Shown here in pieces: positions 45,521 to 55,962 of a stretch of DNA of 64,000 nucleotides. A program made the translations under genes and the position numbers. Within the stretch, counting starts at the first letter, position 1. Each line of letters begins with the position of its first letter. The notes beneath the pieces are model-generated. The model made no database searches and was not told the DNA's origin. It worked only from the letters and a program-made list of their open reading frames with translations. The stretch lies in contig NC_009012.1 in the NCBI RefSeq assembly GCF_000015865.1, positions 806,001-870,000 of the forward strand. The letters are read 5' to 3'. The stretch comes from Acetivibrio thermocellus ATCC 27405. GTDB taxonomy: Bacteria > Bacillota > Clostridia > Acetivibrionales > Acetivibrionaceae.

Positions 45521-46240
45521 ATGAAAGAGATGAGGCTTCAAAAGTACCTTGCTGAATGCGGTGTTGCATCAAGAAGAAAGGCGGAAGAGCTGATAAGCCA
45601 GGGCAGAGTCAAGGTTAATGGTGAAACGGTCACGCAAATGGGGAAAAAGGTTTCCCAAAACGATGTGGTGGAAGTTGATGGAAAGCTGGTCAAAATGGAG
45701 AAAAGAAAGGTTTATATAGCATTAAATAAACCGGTGGGGTACATAAGCTCGGTAAAAGATCAGTTTGGCAGAAAAACGGTGATGGATCTGGTCAAGGATA
45801 TAAAGGAAAGGATTTTTCCGGTGGGAAGACTTGATTATGACACCTCCGGTCTTTTGCTGCTTACCAATGACGGAGATTTTGCCTACAGGCTTACTCATCC
45901 TAAGCATGAGATAAAAAAGGTCTATGAGGCTGATTTACTGGGTGTACCTTCAAAGGACGACATAATGCGTTTTAAAAATGGGTTATGGATTGATGATTAT
46001 TTTACAAGTCCGGCCGATTTTGAAATTTTGAAAAGTGACGGTAAAACGACGAAAGTTAGAATAACCATACACGAAGGAAAGAACCGTCAGGTAAGGAAAA
46101 TGTGTAATAAGATAGGCTGCCCGGTAATAAGGCTCAAAAGAATCTCCATCGGTGAGGTATCCCTGGGTGATTTAAAGGAAGGCTCCTGGAGGAACTTGAC
46201 TGAGAGGGAGATAAACTCTTTTTTGGATAATCAAAAGTAA
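45521..46240 (+). CDS. rluB: 23S rRNA pseudouridine synthase RluB-like
   Basis: 240 residues from ATG 45521 (GGATCGG ten bases upstream; ATGs at 45500 and 45530 are alternatives). S4 RNA-binding domain (MRLQKYLAECGVASRRKAEE), then the RsuA-family catalytic motif FPVGRLDYDTSGLLLLTNDG with the catalytic Asp, and IHEGKNRQVRKMCNKIGCPV. Isomerises uridine in large-subunit rRNA. In Bacillus the homologue lies a few genes after scpAB; here the IS separates them. Confidence 0.9.
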   Translation: MKEMRLQKYLAECGVASRRKAEELISQGRVKVNGETVTQMGKKVSQNDVVEVDGKLVKMEKRKVYIALNKPVGYISSVKDQFGRKTVMDLVKDIKERIFPVGRLDYDTSGLLLLTNDGDFAYRLTHPKHEIKKVYEADLLGVPSKDDIMRFKNGLWIDDYFTSPADFEILKSDGKTTKVRITIHEGKNRQVRKMCNKIGCPVIRLKRISIGEVSLGDLKEGSWRNLTEREINSFLDNQK

Positions 46241-46368
46241 GTAAAGTACAAATTTGGTGAAAAAGTAATCTGTTCTGATAAAGTTTTCCGCAAACTAAAA
46301 GTTACAGTTAATATGTATGCTCATTATTATTGCTAAACGAAAAAATACAACACGATTTTAATAATCTT

Positions 46369-46397
46369 TTGACAAAACATTATTTCCAATTTAAAAT
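46369..46397 (+). promoter_or_regulatory. promoter of the speE-speB operon
   Basis: TTGACA (46369-46374), 17-base spacer, TAAAAT (46392-46397), about 70 bases before speE. The remainder of the 225-base gap is unremarkable. Confidence 0.75.
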
Positions 46398-46465
46398 ATT
46401 AATGGCTGTAAAATGGACAGCAAAGTACACTTATTTAAAAATATATAGAACAGGAGTTGAAGCAA

Positions 46466-47293
46466 ATGGAACTTTGGTTTACAGAGTATCAGACCCCTAC
46501 ATTGGGAATCACTTGCAAGACAAAAAAGACTTTGCACAGTGAAAAAACAGAGTATCAGGAACTGGCAGTTATAGAAACGGAACAGTTTGGCAGAATGCTC
46601 CTTTTAGACGGAATAATTCAGACTACGGTTGCGGACGAATTTGTCTATCATGAAATGATAGCCCATGTTCCGCTGTTTACTCATAAAAATCCGAAAAAAG
46701 CGCTGGTTGTCGGAGGTGGAGACGGAGGCTCAATAAGAGAAATAGTAAAGCATCCATCCATTGAAAAGGCAGTTTTATGCGAAATAGACAGGCGTGTTAT
46801 TGAGGTGTCGAAAGAGTATCTTCCGGAAATCAGCTGCGCTTTGGATAATGAAAAAGTTGAGGTAGTTGTAGGCGACGGTATCAAATATGTAAAAGAACAT
46901 AAAAATGAATTTGATGTTATAATAATTGATTCCACAGACCCGATAGGACCTGCTGAAGGCCTGTTTGCCATTGATTTTTACAGGGCTGTATACGATTGTT
47001 TGAAGGAAGACGGTATATTTGTTGCACAAACCGAATCTCCTTTCATCGATAAAGAGCTTATAACAAGGATAATTAGAGATGTGAAATCATTGTTCCCGAT
47101 AACAAGGCTTTACACATGTGCAATTCCTACATATCCTACAGGATATTGGTGCTTTACCATGGGATCAAAGAAGTATGATCCTTTAGAAACCGACATAGAC
47201 TCCATACCGGATATCGATACGAAATATTACTGTCCGCAGATTCACAGAGCTGCATTCATACTGCCGAAGTTTGCAAAAGAATTAATAAAATAA
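46466..47293 (+). CDS. speE: spermidine synthase
   Basis: 275 residues from ATG 46466 (GGAG nine bases upstream). Aminopropyltransferase with [36 protein letters not shown] for decarboxylated [13 protein letters not shown], and the acidic [16 protein letters not shown]. Transfers an aminopropyl group to putrescine. The next gene makes putrescine from agmatine, so both steps are covered here, but no speA or speD is in the window. Confidence 0.95.
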
Positions 47294-47323
47294 TTTTTAA
47301 TTTGAATTTGATGAGGTACTGAC

Positions 47324-48193
47324 ATGAGTTTAAGAAACGGGAATTCTACATTGCCGACCAAATTTATGGCAAGCATTGACAGCTACGATGATGCATCCAT
47401 AGTCATGGCCGGTGTTCCAATGGACTTTACCTGCAGCTTCAGACCGGGAACAAGGTTTGGACCGCAGAAAATCAGGGAAGTATCCATAGGCATTGAAGAA
47501 TACAGCGTATACATGGACCGGGATTTGACCCAGTGTTCTTTCTTTGATGCCGGTGACTTGGATCTTCCCTTCGGTGACGTGGATAAAAGCTTGAAACTTA
47601 TCGGGGACGTGGCAGAAGAGATACTCAGCGACAATAAATTTCCACTCTTTATCGGTGGAGAGCATCTTATCAGCGTACCGGTAATAAAAAAGGTGTATGA
47701 AAAATACGGACCTGAACTGATAGTGGTGCAGTTTGACGCCCATGCAGACCTCAGGGAAGGATATCTGGGATGCCCAAACTCTCATGCTTCGGCTGTAAGA
47801 CGCTTGATTGACTTTATGCCGGGAAAAAATATTTATCAGTTCGGTATAAGGTCCGGAACGAAAGACGAGTTTGAATATGCAAAAAAACATACCAACATGT
47901 ATACTATCGACGTTTTTGAGCCGTTAAGCCGTGTCTTAGACGATATCAAGGACAAGCCCATATACATAACCCTTGACATCGACGTGGTAGACCCTGCATA
48001 CGCGAACGGTACTGGTACACCGGAGCCCGGCGGGATCAGCTCCAGGGAACTTTTGGATTCAATACATCTGTTCAAGGGAGCAAATCTTGTCGGATTTGAC
48101 ATTGTGGAAGTATCACCCCACTATGATCAATCTGACCGGACGGCGCTCCTTGCGGCAAAAATTATCAGAGAAATCATTATGATGGTCGGATGA
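47324..48193 (+). CDS. speB: agmatinase
   Basis: 289 residues of the ureohydrolase fold. Manganese ligands in GGEHLISVPV, VVQFDAHADLREGY and ITLDIDVVDPAYANGTGTPE. Hydrolyses agmatine to putrescine and urea. It lies 30 bases behind speE, with GAGG upstream of ATG 47324, and overlaps the next gene's earliest start. Confidence 0.93.
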   Translation: MSLRNGNSTLPTKFMASIDSYDDASIVMAGVPMDFTCSFRPGTRFGPQKIREVSIGIEEYSVYMDRDLTQCSFFDAGDLDLPFGDVDKSLKLIGDVAEEILSDNKFPLFIGGEHLISVPVIKKVYEKYGPELIVVQFDAHADLREGYLGCPNSHASAVRRLIDFMPGKNIYQFGIRSGTKDEFEYAKKHTNMYTIDVFEPLSRVLDDIKDKPIYITLDIDVVDPAYANGTGTPEPGGISSRELLDSIHLFKGANLVGFDIVEVSPHYDQSDRTALLAAKIIREIIMMVG

Positions 48194-48201
48194 GGCGGAT
48201 T

Positions 48202-48768
48202 ATGCAGACTATTAAGAATTCTCTGGGGCAGTCCCACGACTACATTAAAATGTTTGTCAAAGAAGGAGACACAGTGGTGGATGCGACCTGCGGAAACGGA
48301 AACGATACAGCTTTCCTCGCAAGTCTGGTCGGTGAAAACGGCAGAGTTTTCGGCTTTGACATACAGGATAAGGCAATAGCCAATACAACAAAGAAACTTA
48401 CGGATTTAAACCTTATTGACAGGGTAACACTTATAAAAGACGGACACCAGAACATGGACAAGTATATTGATTGTCCTGTAAAGGCGGTTATGTTTAATTT
48501 GGGCTACCTTCCGTCAGGAGACCACAGCATCTCCACCAGGCCCGAAACAACCATACAGGCTCTTTCAAAGGCAATGGAGCTTCTTGTTACAGGAGGCATT
48601 ATAACCGTTGTCATTTATTACGGAGGAGATACCGGTTTTGAAGAAAAGGAAAAAGTCCTGGAATTTTTAAAAGGTGTGGATCAAAAGAAATTTATCGTTC
48701 AGCGCACCGATTTTATAAATCAGGCGAACTGTCCTCCAATATTGGTTTGCATTGAAAAGATATCATAA
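48202..48768 (+). CDS. class I SAM methyltransferase, YtqB/MnmM-like (rRNA_methylase family)
   Basis: 188 residues from ATG 48202, where GAGGCGG gives a ribosome site and the N-terminus aligns in length with Bacillus YtqB; the ATG at 48190 overlapping the speB stop is an alternative. SAM motif VVDATCGNGNDTAFLASLVG, then FGFDIQDKAI and MFNLGYLPSGDHSISTRP. YtqB (MnmM) methylates the wobble-uridine side chain in tRNA; assignment by similarity. Last gene of the speE operon. Confidence 0.82.
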   Translation: MQTIKNSLGQSHDYIKMFVKEGDTVVDATCGNGNDTAFLASLVGENGRVFGFDIQDKAIANTTKKLTDLNLIDRVTLIKDGHQNMDKYIDCPVKAVMFNLGYLPSGDHSISTRPETTIQALSKAMELLVTGGIITVVIYYGGDTGFEEKEKVLEFLKGVDQKKFIVQRTDFINQANCPPILVCIEKIS

Positions 48769-48833
48769 GAAAATACAAATATAAAAGTGTAATTGATTGA
48801 TATCCAATAAATGAAATCAAAATACAGGCAAAT

Positions 48834-48860
48834 ATTTAAGGGGCTTGTTGCCCCTTAAAT
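48834..48860. terminator. terminator hairpin between the spe operon and the PilZ gene
   Basis: ATTTAAGGGGC pairs perfectly with GCCCCTTAAAT around TTGTT; it covers the stop codon of the converging PilZ gene. Tails are short on Ts (TGCTTTT on plus). Confidence 0.65.
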
Positions 48861-49598
48861 TGCTTTTGATGCAAACACTATAAAAATCAACAGAAAAATC
48901 CCAAATATGGATATTGCATATACGGAATACTTCAGCCTGTTAAACATTTTCCACTCCTGGGCAAGGTGTTTTTTTTGGGTTTGAAGATATTCAATCAGTT
49001 CGAATAAAAGGTTATGATTGGCATCATCTATATCAACAAGCTGCACTCCATAGTTGTAACCACCTTTTTTATCGGCGATTCTTCTGATAACTTTCCCGGT
49101 AAAAGATATCGTTATCTTAGGTGTTACAAACATATCAATACCTATGTTTTTTCCTTCCTCAAACAAATCATCTGAGTGTATCAGGCCTCCTCCAAGGCTT
49201 ATATCCGAAATGGACGCAATATATGATACGTTTTCTTCGTATCTTATCCGGCAGGGGTAGTTTACACGAAACCTTTCGTATTTTCTTTGATTATTGTAAC
49301 TCAATACTTTGTTTATCTGAATTGTAATGGCTTGCTTTCTTATGGAGATTACTTTTTTAGAAACGCTTCCGCTAAACAGTGTCTCAATATTTTCATCAAG
49401 GGATTTTACAACGATTTTACTTCCTTCGTTAAAATAGCTTTTAAAATATTTTGCAGAAAGGAATATCTCGGCAATATTTTTTTCCATGTTAATATACGTT
49501 ATTATGCCGTGAACCCATTTTTCATCGTTATTTATTGAAACTCTGCAGAAAATTGGAGAATCATTTTGAGGAAGCAAATCGTTTAACAATTTAACCAC
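48855..49598 (-). CDS. PilZ-domain c-di-GMP receptor with YcgR-like N-terminus and C-terminal membrane helix
   Basis: 247 residues. An N-terminal beta domain of the YcgR type (about 1-95), then PilZ (about 98-205) with the c-di-GMP motifs RKYERFRVNYPCRIRY (RxxxR) and SDISLGGGLIHS (D-x-S-x-x-G), and one C-terminal membrane helix (YAISIFGIFLLIFIVFASKAI). Probably a membrane-tethered c-di-GMP effector controlling motility or surface functions. Start GTG 49598; a TTG three codons later is better spaced from AGGGTGG. It sits next to IS copy 2. Confidence 0.85.
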   Translation of the reverse strand: MVKLLNDLLPQNDSPIFCRVSINNDEKWVHGIITYINMEKNIAEIFLSAKYFKSYFNEGSKIVVKSLDENIETLFSGSVSKKVISIRKQAITIQINKVLSYNNQRKYERFRVNYPCRIRYEENVSYIASISDISLGGGLIHSDDLFEEGKNIGIDMFVTPKITISFTGKVIRRIADKKGGYNYGVQLVDIDDANHNLLFELIEYLQTQKKHLAQEWKMFNRLKYSVYAISIFGIFLLIFIVFASKAI

Positions 49599-49728
49599 CC
49601 TGCCTTTTACAATTATTCATATCATAAATTTTATCGTCAAAAACGTTAAAATTCTAGACAAAAAACCGACATATATTTTGTTGATTTTATAAAGATTTAT
49701 ATAAAAGCATTAAAAGGCTGTGGTCCTT

Positions 49729-49742
49729 TTTTTATTTTTACA
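49729..49742 (+). repeat. target-site direct repeat, left of IS copy 2
   Basis: TTTTTATTTTTACA; the same 14 bases occur at 51129-51142. Confidence 0.85.
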
Positions 49743-49816
49743 GGTTCGTTGTAAAATTAAATGCAACAGTAAAATGAAATAAAAAATTGACAACCATAGT
49801 GAGAAATCATGTATGA

Positions 49817-50926
<1,110 letters not shown>

Positions 50927-50955
50927 GCCCTTCATCCAAGATATTTTAAAGCTCA

Positions 50956-51016
50956 TTTGAGGGTAGTCAAGGGTAAAGACTTTGTCTTATCTATCGATAA
51001 CCCTTGACTACCCTCT
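50956..51016 (+). terminator. long hairpin inside the IS after the transposase gene
   Basis: GAGGGTAGTCAAGGGT pairs with ACCCTTGACTACCCTC with about 28 bases in between; the same structure is in copy 1 at about 44085-44145. No T tract. It may stop read-through or shield the gene from outside transcription. Confidence 0.6.
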
Positions 51017-51128
51017 GCACTCGCTCAAGATAGTAGTTAAGAAGGGCTAAAAGATGATGTTGTACTTTAACACCTAAAATTATGGATGATTTCCACTATA
51101 GGTGTTGCATTTAATATTGCAATTTACA

Positions 51129-51142
51129 TTTTTATTTTTACA
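51129..51142 (+). repeat. target-site direct repeat, right of IS copy 2
   Basis: TTTTTATTTTTACA, exact match to 49729-49742. Confidence 0.85.
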
Positions 51143-51164
51143 TCATAAACATTTGGGGAAAATA

Positions 51165-51193
51165 TTGCAATATGAAATAAAGTAGGATATAAT
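51165..51193 (+). promoter_or_regulatory. promoter of the carboxyltransferase operon
   Basis: TTGCAA (51165-51170), 17-base spacer, TATAAT (51188-51193). It begins only 22 bases after the IS target repeat, and a leader of about 150 bases follows. Confidence 0.65.
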
Positions 51194-51349
51194 TGATAAT
51201 AATTATAACCAGGTAATAATATCATATAATAAATAAAAAGTAACAGATATAAATAAAAGTTGCAATTGTATTACTCAAAATGTATACGACTGCATTTGGA
51301 GGCTACTGGATACAAAACCAATAAATAAATGACAAGAGGTGGGAAACTG

Positions 51350-52900
51350 ATGGACAAAGTAGACAAGATCGGCCTTCTCCGTGAAAAACTGGCCCAGGTT
51401 GAACAGGGCGGAGGAGCTGAAAAAATCGCAAAACAGCATGATGCCGGAAAAATGACAGCAAGAGAAAGAATCCAGGCTTTATTTGATGAAAACAGCTTTG
51501 TTGAGATCGACACATTTGTTGAGACAAGAAGCATTGACTTCGATATGCAAAAAAAGAAAGTCCCGGGAGACGGTGTTGTAACAGGGTATGGTTCCATAGA
51601 CGGACGTCTGGTCTTTGTTGCGGCGCAGGACTTTACTGTAATCGGTGGGTCTTTGGGTGAAATGCATGCCGCAAAAATCACCAAAGTAATGGACATGGCA
51701 ATGAAAATGGGCGCACCGTTTATAAGCATTAATGATTCCGGCGGTGCAAGAATTGAAGAAGGAATTGACGCACTCAAGGGATTTGGAGATATCTTCTACA
51801 GAAATACTTTGGCTTCAGGTGTAATTCCCCAGATTTCAGTTATCATGGGACCATGCGCAGGCGGAGCGGTATATTCTCCTGCAATAACCGACTTTATATT
51901 TATGGTTGACAAAACCAGTCAGATGTTTATAACGGGACCCCAGGTAATTAAGTCCGTAACCGGAGAAGACGTGACTTTTGAAAAACTTGGCGGTGCGGAA
52001 ACCCACAACTCCATAAGCGGTGTTGCTCACTTCAGAAGTTCAAGTGAAAAAGAATGTATAGAGCAAATCAAAAAGCTTATTAGTTATCTTCCTGATAACA
52101 ATCTTTCCGATGTTCCGATTGTTCCAACTCAGGATGACATAAACAGAATTACTGACAACCTGGTCGATATCATTCCGCAGGACTCCAACAAGCCTTATGA
52201 CATGATGGAAATAATCACTTCCGTAGTTGACAACGGTGACTTTTTTGAAATTCAAAAAGACTTTGCAAAAAACATTATAATAGGTTTCGGCAGAATGAAC
52301 GGCGGAACCGTCGGTATAGTGGCAAATCAGCCAAAAGTTGCCGCAGGGGTTTTGGATGTGAACTCCTCTGACAAAGCCGCAAGGTTTGTTCGTTTCTGTG
52401 ATGCGTTCAACATTCCAATTATAACCTTTACCGATGTACCGGGGTATCTGCCCGGAGTAGGCCAGGAGCACAGCGGAGTAATAAGACACGGTGCAAAGCT
52501 TCTTTATGCTTTCTCTGAAGCCACCGTTCCAAAAATCAATGTTATTGTCAGAAAAGCTTACGGCGGTGCATATATTGCCATGAACAGCAAGCACCTTGGA
52601 GCGGACATGGTATTTGCGTGGCCTTCGGCGGAAATTGCAGTTATGGGACCGGAAGGTGCGGCAAACATCATTTTCAAGAAAGATATAGCTGCTGCCGATG
52701 ACCCAATGGAAACAAGAAAGAGGCTCATTGAAGAATATCGTGAAAAATTCTCCAATCCGTATGTTGCAGCTTCAAGGGGTTATGTTGATGATGTAATTGA
52801 TCCGGCAACAACAAGGATAAGACTGATTAGTGCCCTTGAAATGCTTGCAAGTAAGAGAGAAAACAGACCTGCCAAAAAGCATGGAAATATTCCATTATAA
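51350..52900 (+). CDS. mmdA: carboxyltransferase alpha subunit (methylmalonyl-CoA decarboxylase / propionyl-CoA carboxylase beta type)
   Basis: 516 residues from ATG 51350 (AGAGGTGGG upstream). Two crotonase-like halves: N-terminal [40 protein letters not shown] and [17 protein letters not shown] (acyl-CoA side); C-terminal [39 protein letters not shown] (biotin side). Transfers a carboxyl group between acyl-CoA and biotin on the carrier protein. With the genes that follow it forms a transcarboxylase-like set; no sodium-pumping beta subunit is present, so a soluble complex is likelier than a membrane decarboxylase. Substrate choice is inferred. Confidence 0.9.
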   Translation: MDKVDKIGLLREKLAQVEQGGGAEKIAKQHDAGKMTARERIQALFDENSFVEIDTFVETRSIDFDMQKKKVPGDGVVTGYGSIDGRLVFVAAQDFTVIGGSLGEMHAAKITKVMDMAMKMGAPFISINDSGGARIEEGIDALKGFGDIFYRNTLASGVIPQISVIMGPCAGGAVYSPAITDFIFMVDKTSQMFITGPQVIKSVTGEDVTFEKLGGAETHNSISGVAHFRSSSEKECIEQIKKLISYLPDNNLSDVPIVPTQDDINRITDNLVDIIPQDSNKPYDMMEIITSVVDNGDFFEIQKDFAKNIIIGFGRMNGGTVGIVANQPKVAAGVLDVNSSDKAARFVRFCDAFNIPIITFTDVPGYLPGVGQEHSGVIRHGAKLLYAFSEATVPKINVIVRKAYGGAYIAMNSKHLGADMVFAWPSAEIAVMGPEGAANIIFKKDIAAADDPMETRKRLIEEYREKFSNPYVAASRGYVDDVIDPATTRIRLISALEMLASKRENRPAKKHGNIPL

Positions 52901-52927
52901 GTATGGATGTAGAGTAGGGAGGATTTT

Positions 52928-53098
52928 ATGAAAGAGCAAATAAATGAAGAAATTATTCTGGCAATATCAGCGGCCATTGCTGCTTTGGAAACAAGACCCG
53001 GATACAAGCTTGTAGTAAGATCATTTAAAAGAATACCCCAAACTTCTCCTGTATGGTCCGCTACAGGAAAAATCGAGAGAATCAGAAGAAGTATGTAA
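52928..53098 (+). CDS. small OadG/delta-like subunit of biotin-dependent decarboxylase, without membrane helix
   Basis: 56 residues from ATG 52928, behind TAGGGAGG. MKEQINEEIILAISAAIAAL is an amphipathic helix and the C-terminal VVRSFKRIPQTSPVWSATGK matches the conserved tail of OadG and methylmalonyl-CoA decarboxylase delta/epsilon chains (usual pattern R-x-x-P-x-x-SP-x-W). The usual N-terminal membrane helix is missing. It probably helps to assemble the complex. Its place between alpha subunit and biotin carrier supports the call. Confidence 0.75.
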   Translation: MKEQINEEIILAISAAIAALETRPGYKLVVRSFKRIPQTSPVWSATGKIERIRRSM

Positions 53099-53124
53099 AA
53101 TCTAATTTATAAGGAGGATTAAAC

Positions 53125-53523
53125 ATGAAAAAGTTTTTGATAAAGGTAAACGGAAATCAATATGAGGTTGAAGTTGAAGAAATCAGAGACGGTGCTTCAG
53201 CACCACAGGTTACTCTCAGCACACCTTCGGCTGCACCTGCGCCTTCACCGGCACCGGCTCAGGAAACGAAAACAGCTGCACCAAAGAAAGACAGCACAGT
53301 ACCGGCAGGTGCTACGGCAATTAAAGCTCCGATGCCGGGTACCATACTCGACATTCGTGTAAATCAAGGGGATACGGTAAAGAAAGGCCAAGTTCTTTTA
53401 ATTCTTGAAGCAATGAAGATGGAAAATGAAATAGTTGCTCCAAATGACGGTACAGTTGCATCAATTAATGTTTCAAAGGGTGCATCTGTAAACGTCGGAG
53501 AGGTTCTTGTCTCATTAAAATAG
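53125..53523 (+). CDS. biotin carboxyl carrier protein
   Basis: 132 residues: N-terminal KKFLIKVNGNQYEVEVEEIR, a Pro/Ala-rich flexible linker (about 30-60), and a biotinyl domain with the biotin-accepting lysine in LEAMKMENEIVAPNDG. Carries the carboxyl group between the alpha (mmdA) and 5S-type (next gene) enzymes. AAGGAGG ribosome site. Third gene of the operon. Confidence 0.93.
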   Translation: MKKFLIKVNGNQYEVEVEEIRDGASAPQVTLSTPSAAPAPSPAPAQETKTAAPKKDSTVPAGATAIKAPMPGTILDIRVNQGDTVKKGQVLLILEAMKMENEIVAPNDGTVASINVSKGASVNVGEVLVSLK

Positions 53524-53666
53524 TTTGATAGAAATGTTTTTGTGACGCAATTTGGCAAACAGCAACGATAAAAACAACAATGATTGAAAAACCTTAAGTT
53601 GTGGTAGATATAACGTAATGGATTAAACCACTTTTGTGGTTGTTCCCAAAAAGGAGGTAAGAACAA

Positions 53667-55064
53667 ATGGCTAAGGTAAAAATTACCGAAACGGCGCTGA
53701 GGGATGCCCATCAATCTCTCATTGCAACAAGAATGAGAATAGAAGAGATGCTTCCTATCATAGATAAACTGGACGAGATCGGTTATCATTCTTTGGAGGT
53801 ATGGGGCGGTGCAACCTTTGATGCCTGCCTGAGATTTTTGAATGAAGACCCGTGGGAAAGGCTTAGAATTATAAAAAGCCACTGCAAGAAAACTCCCCTT
53901 CAAATGCTTTTAAGAGGCCAGAATCTTTTGGGTTACAAGCATTATGCCGATGACGTTGTGGAGTACTTTGTACAAAAGAGCGTTGCAAACGGTATAAACA
54001 TAATAAGAATTTTCGACGCCTTGAATGACACCAGAAATATAGAAACTGCAATCAAAGCCTGCAAAAAAGAAGGCGGTCATGCTCAGGGAACGGTATGTTA
54101 TACAATAAGTCCCGTTCACAATCTTGAACTTTTTGTCAAAGATGCAAAGACTCTTGTGGAAATGGGAGCTGACTCCATATGCGTAAAGGATATGGCAGGA
54201 CTTCTGCTTCCATATGTTGCATATGACCTTATCAAAGCATTAAAAGAAAACGTAAAAGTGCCGATTCAACTTCATACCCACTATACGAGCGGTGTTGCTT
54301 CAATGACATATCTGAAGGCAATTGAGGCAGGGTGCGATGTTGTGGACTGCGCTATCTCACCAATGTCAATGGGAACATCCCAGCCTCCGACAGAACCTCT
54401 TGTGGCAACCTTAAAAGGCACGCCGTACGATACCGGACTTGACCTGGATAAATTAAGTGAAATCGCAGACTACTTCAGACCTCTCAAAGAAAAGTATATT
54501 TCAGAAGGACTTCTTGATGTAAAGGTTATGGGAGTTGACGTAAACACTCTCAAATACCAGGTACCCGGTGGAATGCTTTCAAACCTGGTGTCTCAGTTAA
54601 AGCAGTCCAATGCGGTTGATAAATTCGAAGAGGTTCTGAAAGAAGTGCCAAGAGTAAGAGAAGACTTCGGATATCCTCCGTTGGTTACACCTACAAGCCA
54701 GATTGTAGGTACTCAGGCAGTTTTAAATGTGGTAACGGGTGAAAGATACAAAATGGTTCCAAAAGAATCCAAGGCACTGATCAAGGGTGAATACGGCAGA
54801 ACACCGGCTCCGGTCAACCCTGAAGTTCAGAAGAAGATTTTAAAAGATGAAGAGCCGATTACAGTTAGACCTGCTGATTTGATAGAGCCCGAGCTTGACA
54901 AGATCAGAAATGAAATGAAAGAATACCTGGAACAAGACGAGGACGTTTTGTCCTATGCACTGTTCCCGCAGGTGGCAGAGAAGTTCTTCCAATACAGGAA
55001 AGCTCAAAAATATAAGATAGAACCGGACATGGTCGATTACGAAAACAGGGTTCATCCGGTTTAA
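53667..55064 (+). CDS. oadA: pyruvate/oxaloacetate carboxyltransferase (transcarboxylase 5S / OadA-type)
   Basis: 465 residues. TIM-barrel metal site: TETALRDAHQSLIATRMR, RGQNLLGYKHYADDVV, IFDALNDTRNIETAIKA, LHTHYTSGVASMTYLKAIEAG (His-X-His) and a lysine for carbamylation near CVKDMAGLLLPY. C-terminal PYC_OADA region (GVDVNTLKYQVPGGMLSNL). It lacks its own biotinyl domain, which is the previous gene. It interconverts oxaloacetate and pyruvate with biotin. Known C. thermocellum malate-shunt and oxaloacetate metabolism fit this role. A 143-base leader with an AACCAC-TTTT-GTGGTT hairpin precedes it. Confidence 0.92.
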   Translation: MAKVKITETALRDAHQSLIATRMRIEEMLPIIDKLDEIGYHSLEVWGGATFDACLRFLNEDPWERLRIIKSHCKKTPLQMLLRGQNLLGYKHYADDVVEYFVQKSVANGINIIRIFDALNDTRNIETAIKACKKEGGHAQGTVCYTISPVHNLELFVKDAKTLVEMGADSICVKDMAGLLLPYVAYDLIKALKENVKVPIQLHTHYTSGVASMTYLKAIEAGCDVVDCAISPMSMGTSQPPTEPLVATLKGTPYDTGLDLDKLSEIADYFRPLKEKYISEGLLDVKVMGVDVNTLKYQVPGGMLSNLVSQLKQSNAVDKFEEVLKEVPRVREDFGYPPLVTPTSQIVGTQAVLNVVTGERYKMVPKESKALIKGEYGRTPAPVNPEVQKKILKDEEPITVRPADLIEPELDKIRNEMKEYLEQDEDVLSYALFPQVAEKFFQYRKAQKYKIEPDMVDYENRVHPV

Positions 55065-55128
55065 AGTAGAGTATTGAGCCATTTGTCTCAGAAATACAAT
55101 AAAAGCTTGAATTTATGATTCAAAATAA

Positions 55129-55163
55129 AAAACTCAGGACCTGACATGGTGCCTGAGTTTTTT
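55129..55163 (+). terminator. terminator of the carboxyltransferase operon
   Basis: AAAACTCAGG pairs with CCTGAGTTTT and continues in TTTTTT. Confidence 0.88.
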
Positions 55164-55317
55164 GCTGTATTCAAATTCATTAAAACTAATACTTTTTTTT
55201 ATTAAATAACAATAGACAAAAATAAATTGAATATGATAAAATATGGATTGAAAATCAATTATTAAAAATAAAATAGTTATATGTAAAAACAATATATTTT
55301 TCTATGAGGTATTCGTT

Positions 55318-55845
55318 ATGAGAAAAATATGTTGCTTGTTGTTTGCTGTATTCATTCTTTGTATTTCAGCGTCATGCTATCAAAGAAAAGAAACACGAAT
55401 AAGCCAACCTGTTATAATGCCTGCCATCCAAAGCCCTGAAGATATTGATGATTACATAGGGGAAAAGGGATATGAGATTTTAGAGTCTAAAGGAAAGACT
55501 GAGGAATACACATTAGACAAAAAAAGGGTGTATAACAATTGGCAAATTTGGGCTGTTCAGTACCCGGAGCCGGACCATTATCTCGGGAAGGAAATATCAA
55601 TTTATTCGTATATAATAAGAAATCATCCTTTAGATGACAAATCCCCCAATAAAAAAACCTATTTATCCGTAATGATTTGTGAAAATACAATCATTGGCGG
55701 ATATTCAAGTCCGTATTACGAAGAAAAAGACATTTCGCTGGTGCCGATAGGAGGAGTTTATTCACTGGAAGGCAAGAATTTTGAAGAAATTAAAAATATT
55801 AATTTTGATAGGTGGAGAAAAAGATTTATTAAAAAATATGAATAA
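55318..55845 (+). CDS. hypothetical lipoprotein
   Basis: 175 residues. N-terminus MRKICCLLFAVFILCISASC is a lipoprotein signal with lipobox SASC. The rest is a polar domain with YIGEKGYEILESKGKTEEYT and KKTYLSVMICENTIIGGYSS; pattern resembles small DUF4830-like or secreted regulatory proteins but I cannot place it. GAGGTATT ribosome site. Alone, about 250 bases after the previous terminator, in which I see nothing but AT-rich DNA. Confidence 0.75.
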   Translation: MRKICCLLFAVFILCISASCYQRKETRISQPVIMPAIQSPEDIDDYIGEKGYEILESKGKTEEYTLDKKRVYNNWQIWAVQYPEPDHYLGKEISIYSYIIRNHPLDDKSPNKKTYLSVMICENTIIGGYSSPYYEEKDISLVPIGGVYSLEGKNFEEIKNINFDRWRKRFIKKYE

Positions 55846-55962
55846 TGTGAATATAAAAAATAATATCGGAAAAATGAATAAAAACCTTGAAAACAAAAAT
55901 TATTTTTGGTATTATGTTTGAAGTAAATCTTTTATTTTACGGCTCATCGGGAGGACATAAAA

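Noticed and set aside
46330-46542. 70-residue open frame before speE
   Set aside because: Overlaps the speE promoter and start in another frame; no ribosome site.
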